Assembly (NCBI GenBank): GCA_973895155.1
Contig: OZ316892.1
Span: 14,446,001-14,510,000, forward strand
Length of the DNA stretch: 64,000 bases
Source: Marsupella aquatica
Taxonomy: Eukaryota; Marchantiophyta
Direction: 5' to 3'
Made by a program: the position numbers and the translations under genes
In this document: positions 27,062-39,788 of the stretch, piece after piece
Layout of the letters: each line of letters opens with the position of its first letter
Position numbering within the stretch: the first letter of the stretch is position 1
The notes under the pieces: generated by a model
The model's database searches: none
Seen by the model: the letters and a program-made list of their open reading frames with translations, nothing else
What the model was told of the DNA's origin: nothing

Positions 27062-30000
27062 TGTTGATCCGATTCTCTGTGCCGGAGGAATCTCGAAATC
27101 TGTCGCCGCAGGCAGATAATCTGCTGCAACCGCAGGCCCAAATTTATAAAACCGTAACCAAAAGCACGAAATATCACTGGAGAGACCGCTGGGGCCTCCA
27201 ATCCAACATTGAGCTTGACACCACGTCGCGTCGTGGTCGTTGCTCGTTTCCTAGAGATACCCAAATCCACGCTACACAGAACTTCTGTACATGCATCTCA
27301 CGTTCACTCTCTGGTCGCTTCTCCGGAAAATGGAGTAGCGTTTGCTGATTCTCCGACGAAAGACGATAACAGCAGGCGATCACTTCGAATGCAAGAAAGA
27401 TTCAACACGAGGAAGATAATTACACTGAAAAACTTGCAAACACCGGAAACAATCGTAACTCTAGCTGCAATTTGCCTGTTTAGGAACGTAAGGACGAAGA
27501 CATCAGAAAGGGCGAAGGGAATTGACGAATAGTGGTTTGCTCTCGACTTCCCTCCAGTCTACGGTGGGATCACTATGCGCGTACAACAAAGCGTACATTG
27601 ACGTGCCCCCAAAGACTAGAAGCCTCGACGTACAGCCAGTAACCAGCGTGTAACCAGCTAGCAATGGCACTAGAAACGAATATGATGCCAGGCGAAGTGC
27701 ATCTACCCCATCGGCCTTGCCCCAGCCGTTTAGTTTTTCCTTTCTCCCATCCTTTCCAGCCTGGGACAGACTAGACTTCGCTCGCCCGTCAGGATTTGGT
27801 CACACTCGGGACCTGTTGACGTCAGGAAGAAGCGCCCTACAGGAAACTCTACAAGACGCGGATGACAACAACGGCCAGATAGGCGCCCCGATTGCAGTGT
27901 AGTGGATGACAACAACGGCCAGATGGCGAGTGGAGAAGTGCACGGAGGACTCATTCTTGACGGTGCTGCTGCCCGCCTCCCTTGTGAGAGCTCACCGTAG
28001 CCGCGTTGGCCATCCGAAACTCGGAAAGCCTCGAACTCCCGTGCCCGGGGCAAAGAACGAGTCCTCGTCAACAGGAAAACTCACCCACACTACCACAGGT
28101 CTTCTTGGCTCCGTCGTCTCGAACTCGGACGCATTCGGTCGTACCCAACGTGGTTGGGGTAGGCAAGGCCTGGTTGGGGGTAGGCATGTCGTTGTTGGGG
28201 TGGGCACGGAAAGGCGCCTTTGCCATCGTACTACGGCATAGCTGCCAGCAGTAAGTTAGGAACTTACTTTTCCGCATGGGTCAGCCGGTCAGGGGATGCG
28301 TTCCGTTCCGTTAGCGATCGCATTCACGAGCCCGAAGAGCGGGAGAGGTCTTTCGAGCGCGCACCTTCTCGTGACTAGGATGGCAAGGCAAGCGAGATGC
28401 GCTGGCGATTGTATTTTTTTGAATTCTACTACTACTGGAGTCACGAATTTTTTGTGGTCAGCCCACGCGAGCCCCAACCTCGTCCACACTAGACCTGGCC
28501 CCCCTTCTGCCCAGGGAATCCCGTTCTTCCCCCAAGAGAAAAAGAGTGGTACCTTCCACGACGAATCTTGCCCTGTTACTCCGTGTGTGATTCGTTTTGT
28601 GTTCTTGTCGGCTCTAAGCTCTAAGAGGGCTAAAGTTAGGGACAGACAAAGTTAGCTAATTGACGACGCCCTATTAGAGCCGACCTTAACTTTAGCTAAT
28701 GGATCTTAACTCAGGAGCTAAAGTTAGGGACAGACAAAGTTTAGATTATCATATTCATCGACTAAATTTTTTTGCCATAAAAGATAGATCCTATGTCATG
28801 ACCATAGTCATCATCTCTAACTTTGAAGCTTTGAGGCTCCCCTGTAACTTCAAAGCGTTGAGACTCCCTAGTAAGGAAAAGAGCAGACCTTGTGCCCATA
28901 TGACCAAGATCTGGGTACTCGATGAACAGGATAGTCTTCAGGGTTTCTCGTTCCTTTACAGCCTGAGCTGAGAATGCGGAGGAATCAAGCATTTGCTGGG
29001 GATGAAGTATCTGGACATGTGGTGCTGAGGAAGGTGGGGCTGCTCAATTTAAACTTGTTGATTTGTGGTCTTCGTTTTTGAGATGCTGGTCGGTACTAGG
29101 TGATTAATGCATTAATTTATCCATACAGTGCACAGTCATGTGCAATGGGCCATCAGGCCATGGGCTCCCGTCGCTGAACATTCAAGTGACTCCCCTATAC
29201 AAGAAGTAGGCGCCAGACATTCTTTTGTCTCCTATATGTAAGATTCAATCCTAGCCATTCAATTTCTGGAACAGGCCACACTTCACTTTACATACCTTGG
29301 GGATACAATTTGGCAAAATCGTACATCCCTGCCTAAATGTGGTCCCCTACTAGAAATGATGTTCAATACTTAACAAATAAATTGCCACGTACACACTAAA
29401 TAGCTAACACCACAGAGGGTGTGACAAATGTAGAGCAAGAGACCAAGAGATTAATAAAGCTCAAGATAAGATGTGAACAAAGTAATCCACAAACTAGCTA
29501 CACTACAGAAGATGTTTGTGTAAGAGAAAAGATATTGTTAGGCAAAAGATGTTGAATGCGTAACAGATGACATGACAATAAAGATGTTGTTGAGAAAAAT
29601 ATCGTGGTGCACAAGATTTTGTTTGCTGAAAATATCTGAGTGGGCAACAAATGTAGTTGAGTAAAAAATGAGGCTTATTGTTTTGGTTTTCTCATTTTTT
29701 CATTTTTCTGACACTGAAAATGGCCGGACAAATGAATGGACTGCCACTGCAAAAACAGAAGGAACATTCTATCATAGTTTTGATTTTTAACCAAGAACAA
29801 GAAAGGGGACACAAGCCCCAAAACACACCACCCCGGGCATGAAAGCCCACCCAGGGGGAAACATACCGGGTAACACCAAAACGGCAGGCCCAGCCAACCC
29901 TAGGGACACCACATTAATTGATCAGGCCATAAAATTCTAAACAAACACCAGATGATGGCCCAGCCACGAGTTCTGCAGTTGTTAACATGAGGGAGGTTTA

Positions 30001-30514
30001 AGGTTGGTACAAAACGGGGATGTTAAAAAGCAGCGTTAAATTCACTCATCTATTGAAAGCTTGGCTTATGCGCTTTAGAAAAACTGGTATCTTATGCATG
30101 CCAGCACTTAGAACGATTAGTTGCTTCTGCTCGCCAGCACTAATAAAATCCAGACAAATTCAGTTGCTTCTGCTTGCCAGCAGTGAGAAAAGTCCAGAAG
30201 TGAATTACTTTCTGTCACGAGTTCGTGCACAGTCCCACAACTGTTGCCATGTGTTCTGCAAGCTTTCCAGCATGGTTGGTATCACAATAAAGCCCGTGAA
30301 GAGGCCAGCGTTGCCATCCACAGCCTTTATTCGTACCTGTTCGCTGCTCGATATCCTCTGATGAAGACGGAAGCAGCTCAAGGTCTCACGACCCACAACT
30401 GTCGTCTGCGAAAGGTGATGTCACGAATTGAACTCCTTGTGTGTAATCCATCAAACCTTTTCCATGTGCACTCAGCTTTATTGGGTGTCATTCCTCTGTC
30501 CAGAGTGGCATTGC
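27062..30514. other. Intergenic upstream of the GT47 gene
   Basis: The left end holds the glycosyltransferase promoter. The part at 27700-28550 is clearly more GC-rich than its surroundings and open in several frames at once, which is typical of GC-rich noncoding DNA; no motif is recognised. A repeated CTAAAGTTAGGGACAGACAAAG block occurs at about 28629 and 28720. The rest is AT-rich and featureless. Confidence 0.45.
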
Positions 30515-30662
30515 AAACGAACTGTTGCCGCGAGATCCCCTGACCGCTTGCAACTGTCGTCTGCGAAGAACTACTGCCGTGAGATCCCCTGACCCGTTGC
30601 AAGTTTCGTCTGCAAAGAACTATTGCAGTGAGATCCCTGACCCCCTTGCAACTTTCGTCTGG
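30515..30662. repeat. Tandem repeat, about 3 x 49 bp
   Basis: GAGATCCC(C)TGACC blocks recur at 30532, 30581 and 30630, each followed by TTGCAA(C/G)T(G/T)TCGTCTG. Units differ by a few substitutions and a one-base indel, so the array is older than the 44 bp array near the left end. Confidence 0.85.
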
Positions 30663-30699
30663 ATTGCTGACTCGGTTGTCTAGTTGCATCACCACCCCT

Positions 30700-31120
30700 G
30701 TCTTCTTGCGGCGACATTTGGATTGCTGGCCGTGCCCTTTCCTGGCTGCCCATGATTGAAGATTTGATACTTCATCGCTGTCCTCTGGGAACGTTATTTT
30801 GGGATTCGGTTGCCATTCCCTTTTCGGGCATGGCCGTGTTTGTAAACTTGAGACTCTGGTGCTCTTCTGGGTCTTCTGGCTCTGGAGCTCTTCTGGCAAC
30901 ATTTCGATTCGCTGACTATTCTCTTTTGCGCTGCCTATGGTTGTAAATGTACTTTATTCCTTCTCGTTCTAGTAACATTTGGGTTCGCGGGCCATTCCCT
31001 TTCCGTGCTGCCTATGGTTGTGAATTTGAGATTTTACCGCTTGCATTTCAACATTTTTAATCGTGGGCCATTCCCTCTCCGGCCTCCCCACAATTTTCAT
31101 TGTTCCCTACGGTTGACAAT
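30700..31120. repeat. Degenerate tandem repeat, about 95-110 bp unit
   Basis: Four or so diverged units share the order ACATTTGG(A/G)TT, GGCCATTCCCTTTCC, (C/G)TGCCTATGGTTGT and a GA(A/T)TTGA(G/T)A(C/T)TT tail, near 30708, 30800, 30898, 30975 and 31045. Substitutions and small indels are numerous. It follows directly on the 49 bp array and may be part of the same repetitive locus. Confidence 0.6.
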
Positions 31121-34100
31121 TTCATACTTATCGCTGAGTGAAAATTTGTTTTCAAGACAGTAACAATACGTATCGCGAATGCACTTTTCTGCGAGATCTG
31201 TCCCCCCGTTCTCCCCTCTCATGATTTGCACATCGCCTCGTTTTGGTACTTGTTTCGCAGCACGAGACGTGCTAACGGCCAGAACTTCAATACACACGAA
31301 ATCAAGAAATCAAGAAATCAAGAACTCCGTAATCAGACCGAGGAACGTCGTCAGCAGCACGAATTTGTATGGTACTCGATTTATCGTGACTTCTCTATCC
31401 ACTCGTGGGTCCTTGCCATGATATAATAGTATACAGTCAATCTTTCTAATCCTAATTGCTGACCTCACGATCGTCATATAGTTATCAGTTTCCCAAACCC
31501 CACGTTTCACGTAACCTCACGTCACCCCTCAGCCGAGACGTCCAGTATTCCAAAAAATGTCATGCCGATGTCAAAAAATGAGCAGGTGGACCTTCTCTTC
31601 GTGGGGGTCCCTCTACTTTTGCGGAATTGGATCTCTCCGATGGTCTGGTTGGCCCCGATATCTCTCTTACGTTATCGATCCCGAATCAAGCTCGAGGGAT
31701 GCGCACAATCAATGCAATTATCTTATTGTAAAGAACATAAAGAGCGCGAATCCAAGCGGAGACTTCACGAGTTCGAATCAGGAGCCGCCCCGCCCCTCCC
31801 CGACAGTTCACTAATCAAGCCTATGATGATGACTAAGCTGCCAACCTCGACTGAATAGAGTTGGAACTCCGAACAGCATGCCTTTGACGTACAGGACAAT
31901 CAAGCTGGCCAGCCAGTTTACCGACACGTTCCCGGGAATCTGCTTCCGGGCAAAACCTGCCTCGTATCCGTGTTCCACAAGGACAGGAACACGGTACTCT
32001 GTTTAGCGGGCACCCTTGCGTGCTGTCTAATTGCCTTCGTTACTGAACTTTACCCAACTATGGAGACCAGGTCGATCATGTACCGAATTCTACTGATCAT
32101 GAGCTCAAATCTGCTCCCCTTTTTTTTCGAATACTAAGGAAGTAGCAGAAAAGTCTCTGCTGATGGCTGCAATTCTATGGTTCTTTGCTTGGTCTAGCAA
32201 GGAAGGTGGAAGGCCGGGCCCGATTCAGAACGCTTAGTAAGGCTCTGGGTGGTGCCATCTGAGATCCAGAGTCTCCAGTCGGAGGGGTTCGCCAAAGCGG
32301 GGGAGGATAAAATAGCCGTGTACTGGTCTTTCAATATGTGGTCGCTGCGGTGAATGAGACATACTCGAAGGTGGAACTGCTCGTAATCGGTGGGAGTGCA
32401 AATGACACGGTATTTGATCATATTAGCTTTGTCCCGGTCGTTTTGGTCCACAGGGAGTCCCTTTTTGAAAATCTACTTTTGTTCTCGCTTTTTGAACTTC
32501 TCCATTTCCTGGATTGCATCTTCTTTCCATTGCCTTCACACCTCCTAAGCGTAACAAATTACAAATGGTACACTTCAATCTGGTTATATTAGGGCCGTTC
32601 AATTAAGAAAATTATCATTATCACATGAGGGGTGGATGGCATATAAGCAGCCGGCAATCGGTGACGACGAACGGCAACAGAGATTAAATCCTCTCTTGCA
32701 TCCTTTTGACCGTCCATAAGTAGCATTTTTCCACAAAAATAGCAATCAACCTATTCATTGTTACTCAATTGTGTGATCGTACATTAAATTCTCTCCTAGC
32801 TGATTAGCCATGAATTTTATCAAAAAAGTAGAAACGCAGGAATGATAACTACGTTTTTGCACGAACCCTCCCTCTGCGAGGGGTTAGAGAAATAGGAATG
32901 CAGTTTAAAGGGTATTTTTGGATTAGAACCAAAGTTTGGCCCTTCAAATGGATAAGCTTTCCACCGACGTAGCACTACGGCCATTTTTACTGAAAGTATT
33001 CAATGTCTCAAAAGTGCAAAAGATCTCACTTCGATGATGTGCATGCACAGATGACACATGACATATCAAGCAGTCCTCTTGGCATCTTGTTGACCGGGCC
33101 GATAAATTCCGAATCATAGAATTCTTCCTGGTTGTCGAGCCTCAACGATGAATAGAGGGTGCTGCAATACCCAGGAAAATTAGTTATTACGACATCATGT
33201 CAATGGACTGAGTAATGGACTTCTAATCTTACCGTGTCCCCTTTTGAGCTCTAGAAATCGTCACTCGAGTTAGTCTATAGTCATGGATCGACTATAAGGC
33301 TCTTGAGTTTAGAGAACAATACATTGTGAGCAGAAAAGTGATTACTCAGGATTACTTCACATTCCAACGACCTTTTGGGACAATTAAAATCTCTAACTGA
33401 GTCGACCTTCATGGAAAAAACAACTTCTGCAGTAGACCGTTTAAATTCTGTATTGGTTCCTTCTGTAGTGTTTAAATGAACCAACATAGAATTTGGAAGC
33501 AGTCCAGTATAAGTTATTGAAGACAGCTCATGAAGAACGGTAAAGTCATCAATTTGATCTGCCGAGAACTCCTAGGCAATTTCTTCCAGTACACATCACT
33601 AACCTGTTGGAGTAAATTTTACTTGTGCGGTATTTTAGAGTTCTTCATCGATCTGACCACCTCCCATTGGTTTTAACTTTCAGGTGTAAAAACAACTGTT
33701 TAAAGCTAAAGGTGAGAAATCATGGTCTGTGCAGCGGAGCAGCCAGAGACACAGTCGATGAGACAGCCAAAGTCTCCCAAAGGTCAGCTTGAAGTTTGCA
33801 TTCAGATCACAGCTACCAATATATTCTCACCGACAAGACTGGGTGGACACGTGTGAGAAAAATGAATCATCACACCACAACACAACTCAAGGCGAGAAGT
33901 CGGGGGAAACAAGAAAACAATGACTCAGAGCTGCTTCCCACCATCTGAATGCACTTCCGAGTTTCTTTCTGGGTAAACGAGTACAAGAATTACTACAACG
34001 AGCCAAGAGGCAATTTGAAGACTCACATACGGTGTGGGCAGCACCGTTAAAAGTTAGGCGAACAGATCGCTTGATCAGAAAATGGTCAGGCTCTTTCTAG

Positions 34101-34734
34101 CTTCTTATCTACATCTGCTATGCCACATTTGTGTCAGCTTAAAAATCAACAACAAATGTTTTTGTGCTTACAGAAGAATTGCTGTGCAGCAGTACACTTG
34201 CCTATTTTTGTTTTTGTTGTGAGTTAAATTAAAGCGTCGTTTGATGGTGAGTTTTACAACTGTCAAAGCAGGGCAGTGTTGAAGAAGGTAAAGCTGATAT
34301 TGCCCTGGAAGAGTAGCGCATTCGGAATGGTGGGAATCAAAACAAGTAGAAATTGCACGGCGGCGGGAACCAGGCACATTCTGCAAGGCCAAGGCTATGG
34401 GATAGCAAGATTAATAAGCCGACGCTTTTACGTGCTCGCATAAATTACTTCATAGCAGATGTTACCCGTCCCAAAATTCAGACCTGAAGACTCAAGAAGA
34501 AGAGTATCGCGGCCGCATCATCCTGACGCTTTGAATTTGACCGTTCACGATTAAGCTGCAAGGAGGCACTTGAATTACATGTTTCTTGCATGGCAGGCAA
34601 TCAATCAAATGGCTTACGGGAGGAGATCAATTAACCTGCTTTAAGTAACAATGTAACTTAAAGAGGCACAGGCGATAAGCACTACGACTCGAGAAGCACC
34701 TAGTCTTCTTTAGATCTTCGCCAGCTCTTCTAGG
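31121..34734. other. Intergenic, no supported gene
   Basis: Frames at 31179-31421, 31557-31858, 32194-32451 and 33281-33487 are short and overlapping with no recognised domain. A frame at 34168-34392 (-) could be an exon of the minus-strand candidate to its right but has no motif. No repeat or RNA gene was seen. Confidence 0.4.
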
Positions 34735-36102
34735 TATGCACCCAACCAATGACAGCAGTGTTCTTGTATACGCTGAAATTTTCTTCCCTCCAAACCACGG
34801 CCGTCGATATCAAAATACCATATTCAAACACTCGACAAGGCTGGCATACCTGCAACTTTCCAACAATAAGATTTACAGAGGATGGGTCATCCTTCGCTCT
34901 CCAGCTTGGCTCTTTTACATCCTGCATATGAACCCCTCAATAAACGTGACAAACTGCCCAAACCCTTTTAGTTCCCAACCATATTTCTCCATGGCTTGCT
35001 GGCTGGCCCGACTATTCGATGTTTTGGATGTTGATTTTTTTCTCTCTTTTGCATCAAATTGTGACACGTTAACAAATTTACAAAGCTATGGCTAAATGTT
35101 GCCCTCTGTCAACTCGTCTGGTAAGCCAGGTGAGTATCCTGTGTTGCCGCTACCCCGCCATGCAGTTCTTCCATTGCCTTCTTGTTGGACGCTACAGAAT
35201 TCCCAACATTCTCCTTTTCGCTAACATCTTCATTGGTGGTTGCTACATGAAGGTTAGACAAAGAGCAAACCCAATTTTTGATCATAGCAGACAGTAGATT
35301 TGCGTGGCCAATTCCCAACATTCTTCTTTTCGCTAACATTTTCATTGGTGGCTGCTACATTAAAGTCTAGATAAAGAGCAGACCCAAATTTTGAACATAG
35401 CAGACAGTAGATTTGCGTGGCCATTTGCGTCCAGGCACAGGAATAAGATTCAAAGATAGCGGGCACAACAAAATCTTGGAAGAGATTGATGAGCTTAGAT
35501 CACCATGCCAGGCAGAGAGTACAAAAGAGGCAGGTAACTCTATCAATAGTTTAGGTTACATCAACAGCCACCAGAGGTTGGGAAGGGTAACACAAAATGA
35601 AAATATATGAAGATAATGTATGCCAACGCGACCGAAACGCACTTAAGACTCACCAACCTGATCCACATTACATTTACTTGCTCACCTTTCAATCTCTAGC
35701 ATAACTTGGAGGACAATGCAAGAAGGGCTGCAGTTACCGCGGATCCCCATAGTAACACTCGAAAACAGGTTTCTCAACATGAAAACCACATTATCTCTTT
35801 GTGACCAAATCACTCTTGTAGACTGATACTCGTTGAGATTTTATTACTGTTGATAATGAGGCACCAAAGTTGGAGAGACGAGACACAGCTTTATCTGAAC
35901 ATAGGGCATCCCACAATGGAGGCGAAAGGTGTCGGTCACGATGCTGCAACATTCGAGATAACGCTGCCCAGAATAACGAGATAACGTGTGCAAAAAACCC
36001 TGCAGCAAAACCGGCAATGACAGCAAAAACAGATGGAATGGGAAGTGTGCGAGTAAGCTTGGACGAGAGCTCAGCGGAACTGTGTATAACAGTGGACCAC
36101 AA
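34735..36102 (-). CDS. Candidate multi-exon gene with duplicated exon, unidentified
   Basis: Minus-strand pieces read like protein and have plausible splice signals. The block 36078-35843 starts after a CAG and encodes a hydrophobic segment, SVFAVIAGFAAGFFAHVISL, followed by a polar tail. A 112 bp duplication then carries two versions of a short exon preceded by TGTAG: ATTNEDVSEKENVGN (near 35250) and AATNENVSEKKNVGN (near 35360); the first continues into a charged tail. A last exon may lie at about 34857-34735, entered after TTGCAG and ending WREENFSVYKNTAVIGWVHT, stop. I could not join all pieces in phase and I do not recognise the family. It may be a real membrane protein or a decayed gene. 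Confidence 0.35.
35199..35422. repeat. 112 bp tandem duplication (exon-containing)
   Basis: Two direct copies start at 35199 and 35311, beginning ATTCCCAACATTCT and ending in AGATTTGCGTGGCC. Identity is high with scattered substitutions. On the minus strand each contains the same short candidate exon. Confidence 0.9.
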
Positions 36103-37275
36103 TACTGACGTACAAGCCTACACTTTTTAGAATTCCAAGAGATACAAAAGAGAATACAAAGCAAATCCAATGGAGCGCAGCATGTTATTCAAAGAAAGAA
36201 ATGAAAGCAAACAAATAAAGAGGCAGAGAATCAATATACCAGGTTGCTTCAACATCCTGTGCGGTAGTCGTCCAGAACAAGTTGTTTCCTTGCGTCCCAC
36301 CTTTGCCTTTCATTATGTCATGTACTGGATCTCAAGCACTTTATTTCACACAGCCGAATTTGTATAAACGATGAACTCTTTACTTCGGTTCCAAATTTTG
36401 CCTTCCATTATGCATTGTCCTGAATCTAAAGAATTATTTACAAGCAGTGTTTGTGGGATCGATGACCTTCTGCACTTTCAAATTGACTTGTCCCTTGATT
36501 GTAACCCACCAAGAGTTGTGAGAATTGCTCTGAAACGACAAATGAAAGCCCTCCTTGTTGGAAGAAAAAACCAATCCCTCTGGAGCGAAGAGAAGGGTCT
36601 GGCGCTTTGGACACTAATCTTAGAAGTTCGTCCTGAGCACTCTTGCAATCGGATTATGCACATCTATTCTGTATACTGTCTTTTCTTCAACTACCCAATG
36701 TTTTTTGTCAGCCGCAACGATCTATCTCTTATCTGTGGCAGCACCGATTTTCATCTTTTGAAACTACTATAGCTAACTCGGCTTGACCAAGGATGGTAAT
36801 GTGCAATACGCTCGAGACGCCGTGCCCAGCCAACTCTCCAACAAACGGCTATATCAGCACCATGTTCCACGCTTTCTCCTCCTCTCTGCATTAAACTCTT
36901 CCTAAAGTACCTACGATACTTTGCGCTTCTGCTGATACTGGATGTGTTCGTGGGAGTACGCGGGATCTGGTGTATCAGAGGCGCGGTACCAAGTTGCAGT
37001 CATCCGATCATCCTTCACCTCATAGCTATCTGCTAGTGTTTTGCCCCAACCAAGGAGAGGAAACGCACCGGTTTCTGTTTGAAGTTTCCTCCCTCCGTTC
37101 TCAGAATCTATTACTACCTATGTAATGGCTTCGCTTGACTGCGACAACTCCGCATTGTCTTGGGAGATCTTTCCTTTGGCAGAAACGTCAGCGATCTATC
37201 TTCATTCCCTATTGGTGACCCCTACAGCTCGTTCTTCTCTTTCAATAAATGTCTCCAGGGTCGGGCTCTGTCAGT
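36103..37275. other. Intergenic, no supported gene
   Basis: A 133-codon frame at 36371-36772 (+) has no recognised motif and leucine/phenylalanine-rich composition without clear membrane periodicity. It could be a lone exon, but no flanking exon is evident. The remainder is featureless. Confidence 0.35.
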
Positions 37276-37668
37276 TCACCACCAACCCGAACGAACAGGA
37301 GGTGGTGGAGGCTGCCAAGGACCCTGGAATACGCTGCGAAGAGGAATGAGCATGAGCAGGGCGAAGATGACCGCCACAAGTAGGATGGAAGTCGTCATAT
37401 TCTGAGTGATGGACTCCATGAAGGGTGACGGTGGTGAGCGCGGCTCCATCGGGTTGACTTGAGGGATCCCGAAGGCCTGCACTGCGAGGACCAAGCATAC
37501 GGGGATTAAGAATGCGCCCACGACGAAATGCGTCTGTACCTGCGCCATCGTGGATGTCCAATAGTTGGGATCGTATGCTATCATACTCGGGATTGTCATC
37601 ATCGTTCCCAAAAGGAAGAGTAGGATAATGGGAATCACCGGCGATGGAGGCTCCCCTGGTACATCCAT
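37276..37668 (-). CDS. Small multi-pass membrane protein, unknown function
   Basis: A single-exon frame of 130 aa starting MDVPGEPPSPVIP. Three hydrophobic stretches are visible: about residues 11-28 (IPIILLFLLGTMMTIPSM), 47-65 (HFVVGAFLIPVCLVLAVQAF) and 92-108 (TTSILLVAVIFALLMLI). The C-terminus ends in a proline-rich QPPPPPVRSGWW tail. The frame extends upstream to 37752, but the chosen Met is followed at once by a short proline-rich head and the first membrane span; the upstream extension is charged and looks like leader. No known domain is recognised. Balanced codon use and sharply bounded hydrophobic segments argue that it is a real gene. Confidence 0.6.
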   Translation of the reverse strand: MDVPGEPPSPVIPIILLFLLGTMMTIPSMIAYDPNYWTSTMAQVQTHFVVGAFLIPVCLVLAVQAFGIPQVNPMEPRSPPSPFMESITQNMTTSILLVAVIFALLMLIPLRSVFQGPWQPPPPPVRSGWW

Positions 37669-38345
37669 CGAGAGCAGGAGTGCGGAGTCTAGACAAAATC
37701 GATGAGGGAACACGCCAGCACTCGGCGGAGAAACTACTATGGACCTTCGCACTGAAATGATTCAGCCAGAAGTTCTCTTACAGCAGTTAGTTACTCCCTC
37801 TTTACAGCCCGAGAGCAAGCAAAGTACTGCTCCCCTAAATTCTAACACCTCTTTTTCACACCAGTTACTCAAAACATGCAGCTCTGAAACTCAAGATCAT
37901 GATCGCCCAAAACATGTAGAGGTCAATGGAAGGAATCTGTGAATTTTTGGATCTGCTTCTCTTCAGACAACCCTTCCAAAGGTCTAGAGAGGAGAAAGAG
38001 CCGGGCGAGATCTCGTGCAAACGTTCAGAGGGCATGCGCCATGAATGGCTGCAAATCTAGCCCAAAATTCATGCCATTACTTCCAATAAAATTGCCCACA
38101 ATCCGAAACTCGTCCTCATAAGGTGACAGGTTAGTCTTGTTTGCGTGTCGCCTACTGTTCAAAGCAATGCACGGGCGAAGTGGAAGGCGTGGTAGACATG
38201 TTGAGAACTTCTAATGAGCCTCCTTAGCATCAAAGTTTCTTTAGTTTGAATTGAAGGTCATACTCCAGCGAAGTGGCTGTCCACATGAGGCGCAGTCGGC
38301 TGGCTATTCCGTCGGCTGGCTATTCCGTGAGCACTGTAGGTACAG
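37669..38345. other. Intergenic upstream of the small membrane protein
   Basis: Contains the probable promoter and leader of the minus-strand membrane-protein gene. No other gene is supported. Confidence 0.4.
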
Positions 38346-38458
38346 TGTTCATGCACGACCAGAGGCAAGTAAACCCAGAACGATTGAGAGACAGGGTCAA
38401 TGTGTTCATGCACGACCCGCAAGTAAACCCAGAACGATTGAGGGACAAGGCTCAATGA
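38346..38458. repeat. About 58 bp tandem duplication
   Basis: GTTCATGCACGACC followed by GCAAGTAAACCCAGAACGA occurs twice, starting at 38346 and 38404, with an indel in the first copy. Just upstream the block GTCGGCTGGCTATTCCGT is also doubled at about 38297 and 38312. Confidence 0.85.
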
Positions 38459-39200
38459 ACCGAGATCGTGCTTCACTTGTTACACATGTTGCCAGAAGTA
38501 CCCAAGTTTTGTAAGAGTCATTCAGACAGAACATAAGCTCGGCTCGGTCTCCAGGTCACATAATTGCCAAACTCCTTCGAATCCAGCAGAGACGCAGATA
38601 GACACATCAGGACAGGGGATGTTCCTCTGTATTCAAAATTGCTCAATCCATTCACCTTAGCACAAATCCCGAATGTTGGAAGAGAGAATTCTTCCTCGTT
38701 AGCAGACCAACTGCTGTGACAAACTCTCTCTTTCAATCTAAAACTTCAATGCTTATCGAATTGCCTCGAGATTCGCTGTGAACTTATACATCGTTCTGTG
38801 AAAGAGCCGGAGCAGTCACCAACGGACGAGTGGGCTGGGCCTTCGCATCCAAAGCAACGGACTGTAATGTACATTGCAATGGCCCGTTGTCTGCCTCTGC
38901 AGTCCTGTCAAAGCTCCGTCCCGCTGTACAGTTGTTGGTTTCGGAAAGTACATTTTGTGAGTACAATAATGCAGGAAGGCAATAAAATAACATTTATAGC
39001 ACCAACTAAAGATACTATCCACAACAACAATATATAACAGAGTGCCAAAGAGCAGGAGGCACTGAACCACCGGGAGACAGGATCCCACAAGCCAAAAAAC
39101 CAAATCAAGGGAAAACAAGAAAAAAGGTTAGAAGGCCAAAGAGCAAAAACAAAAAACCCAGGCACAAGCCCAGTCCAAGGAGAACAAAGGACACACAAAC

Positions 39201-39788
39201 CTAAAGACTACCCAACGGCAAAGTGAAGGGCCTGATAAAGCTCCGTCGTGAACTGCATAGGGGGTCAAGCAATGGAATCCGACTAGATGCCCTGACTCCA
39301 ACTACCTCTCCTCTACGAAGGATAGTGAAGGCATGTGCTCGCTGAAGTGCAATGGACACCCGCTGTCTAAAAAATGCTGTGATAACAGAGACGGGTGGAT
39401 AAGGCCGCTGCTCGACATAATGAACCGCACAGGAGCGCAAGAAATGATCAAAAGTTGGGTGCAGCGCTCCAAAGACCTCCACGGAAAACGGGTAGAAAAG
39501 GTCCCCGGGGTAACGCGTACCATAAGCCTCCTCCTTGAGGCGAGCAGCCCTCGTGGCAGCATGACCTGGGATATGGACAGCGGACGCCAAATTGGCTCCA
39601 CTCGTGGGGTCAGCAACAACCACAACCCCAAGGGCACAAACACCAGCGTGAGAGAAAACCAAATCGGCCCAACGCCTGTCTGGAACTCCATCCCGGGGTG
39701 GTAACACATGTCGTTGCTCCATCATAACATGATACCCGGAATCACGAGCGATGGCGGCGACCACATCCCGTATGTCATCGTGTGTCAC
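39201..39788 (-). pseudogene. RLE-like endonuclease domain of the retroelement
   Basis: A 195-codon open frame beginning MTHDDIRDVVAAIARDSGYH. It carries PDRRWADLVF (about residues 34-43), then VVVVADPTSG, then an AYGTRYPGDLFYPFSVEVFG block. The spaced Asp residues in ADLVF and VVADPT within a strand-turn-strand context resemble the PD-(D/E)xK core of element endonucleases. Immediately upstream on the minus strand lie TCVCGAPLD and GIHIL...CGHGSERTV, forming a C-x-C...H...C knuckle broken by a frameshift and a TGA. Confidence 0.6.

Noticed and set aside
27717-28655. Several frames of 60-119 codons on both strands
   Set aside because: GC-rich DNA opens all frames at once; none has a recognisable domain or consistent exon structure.
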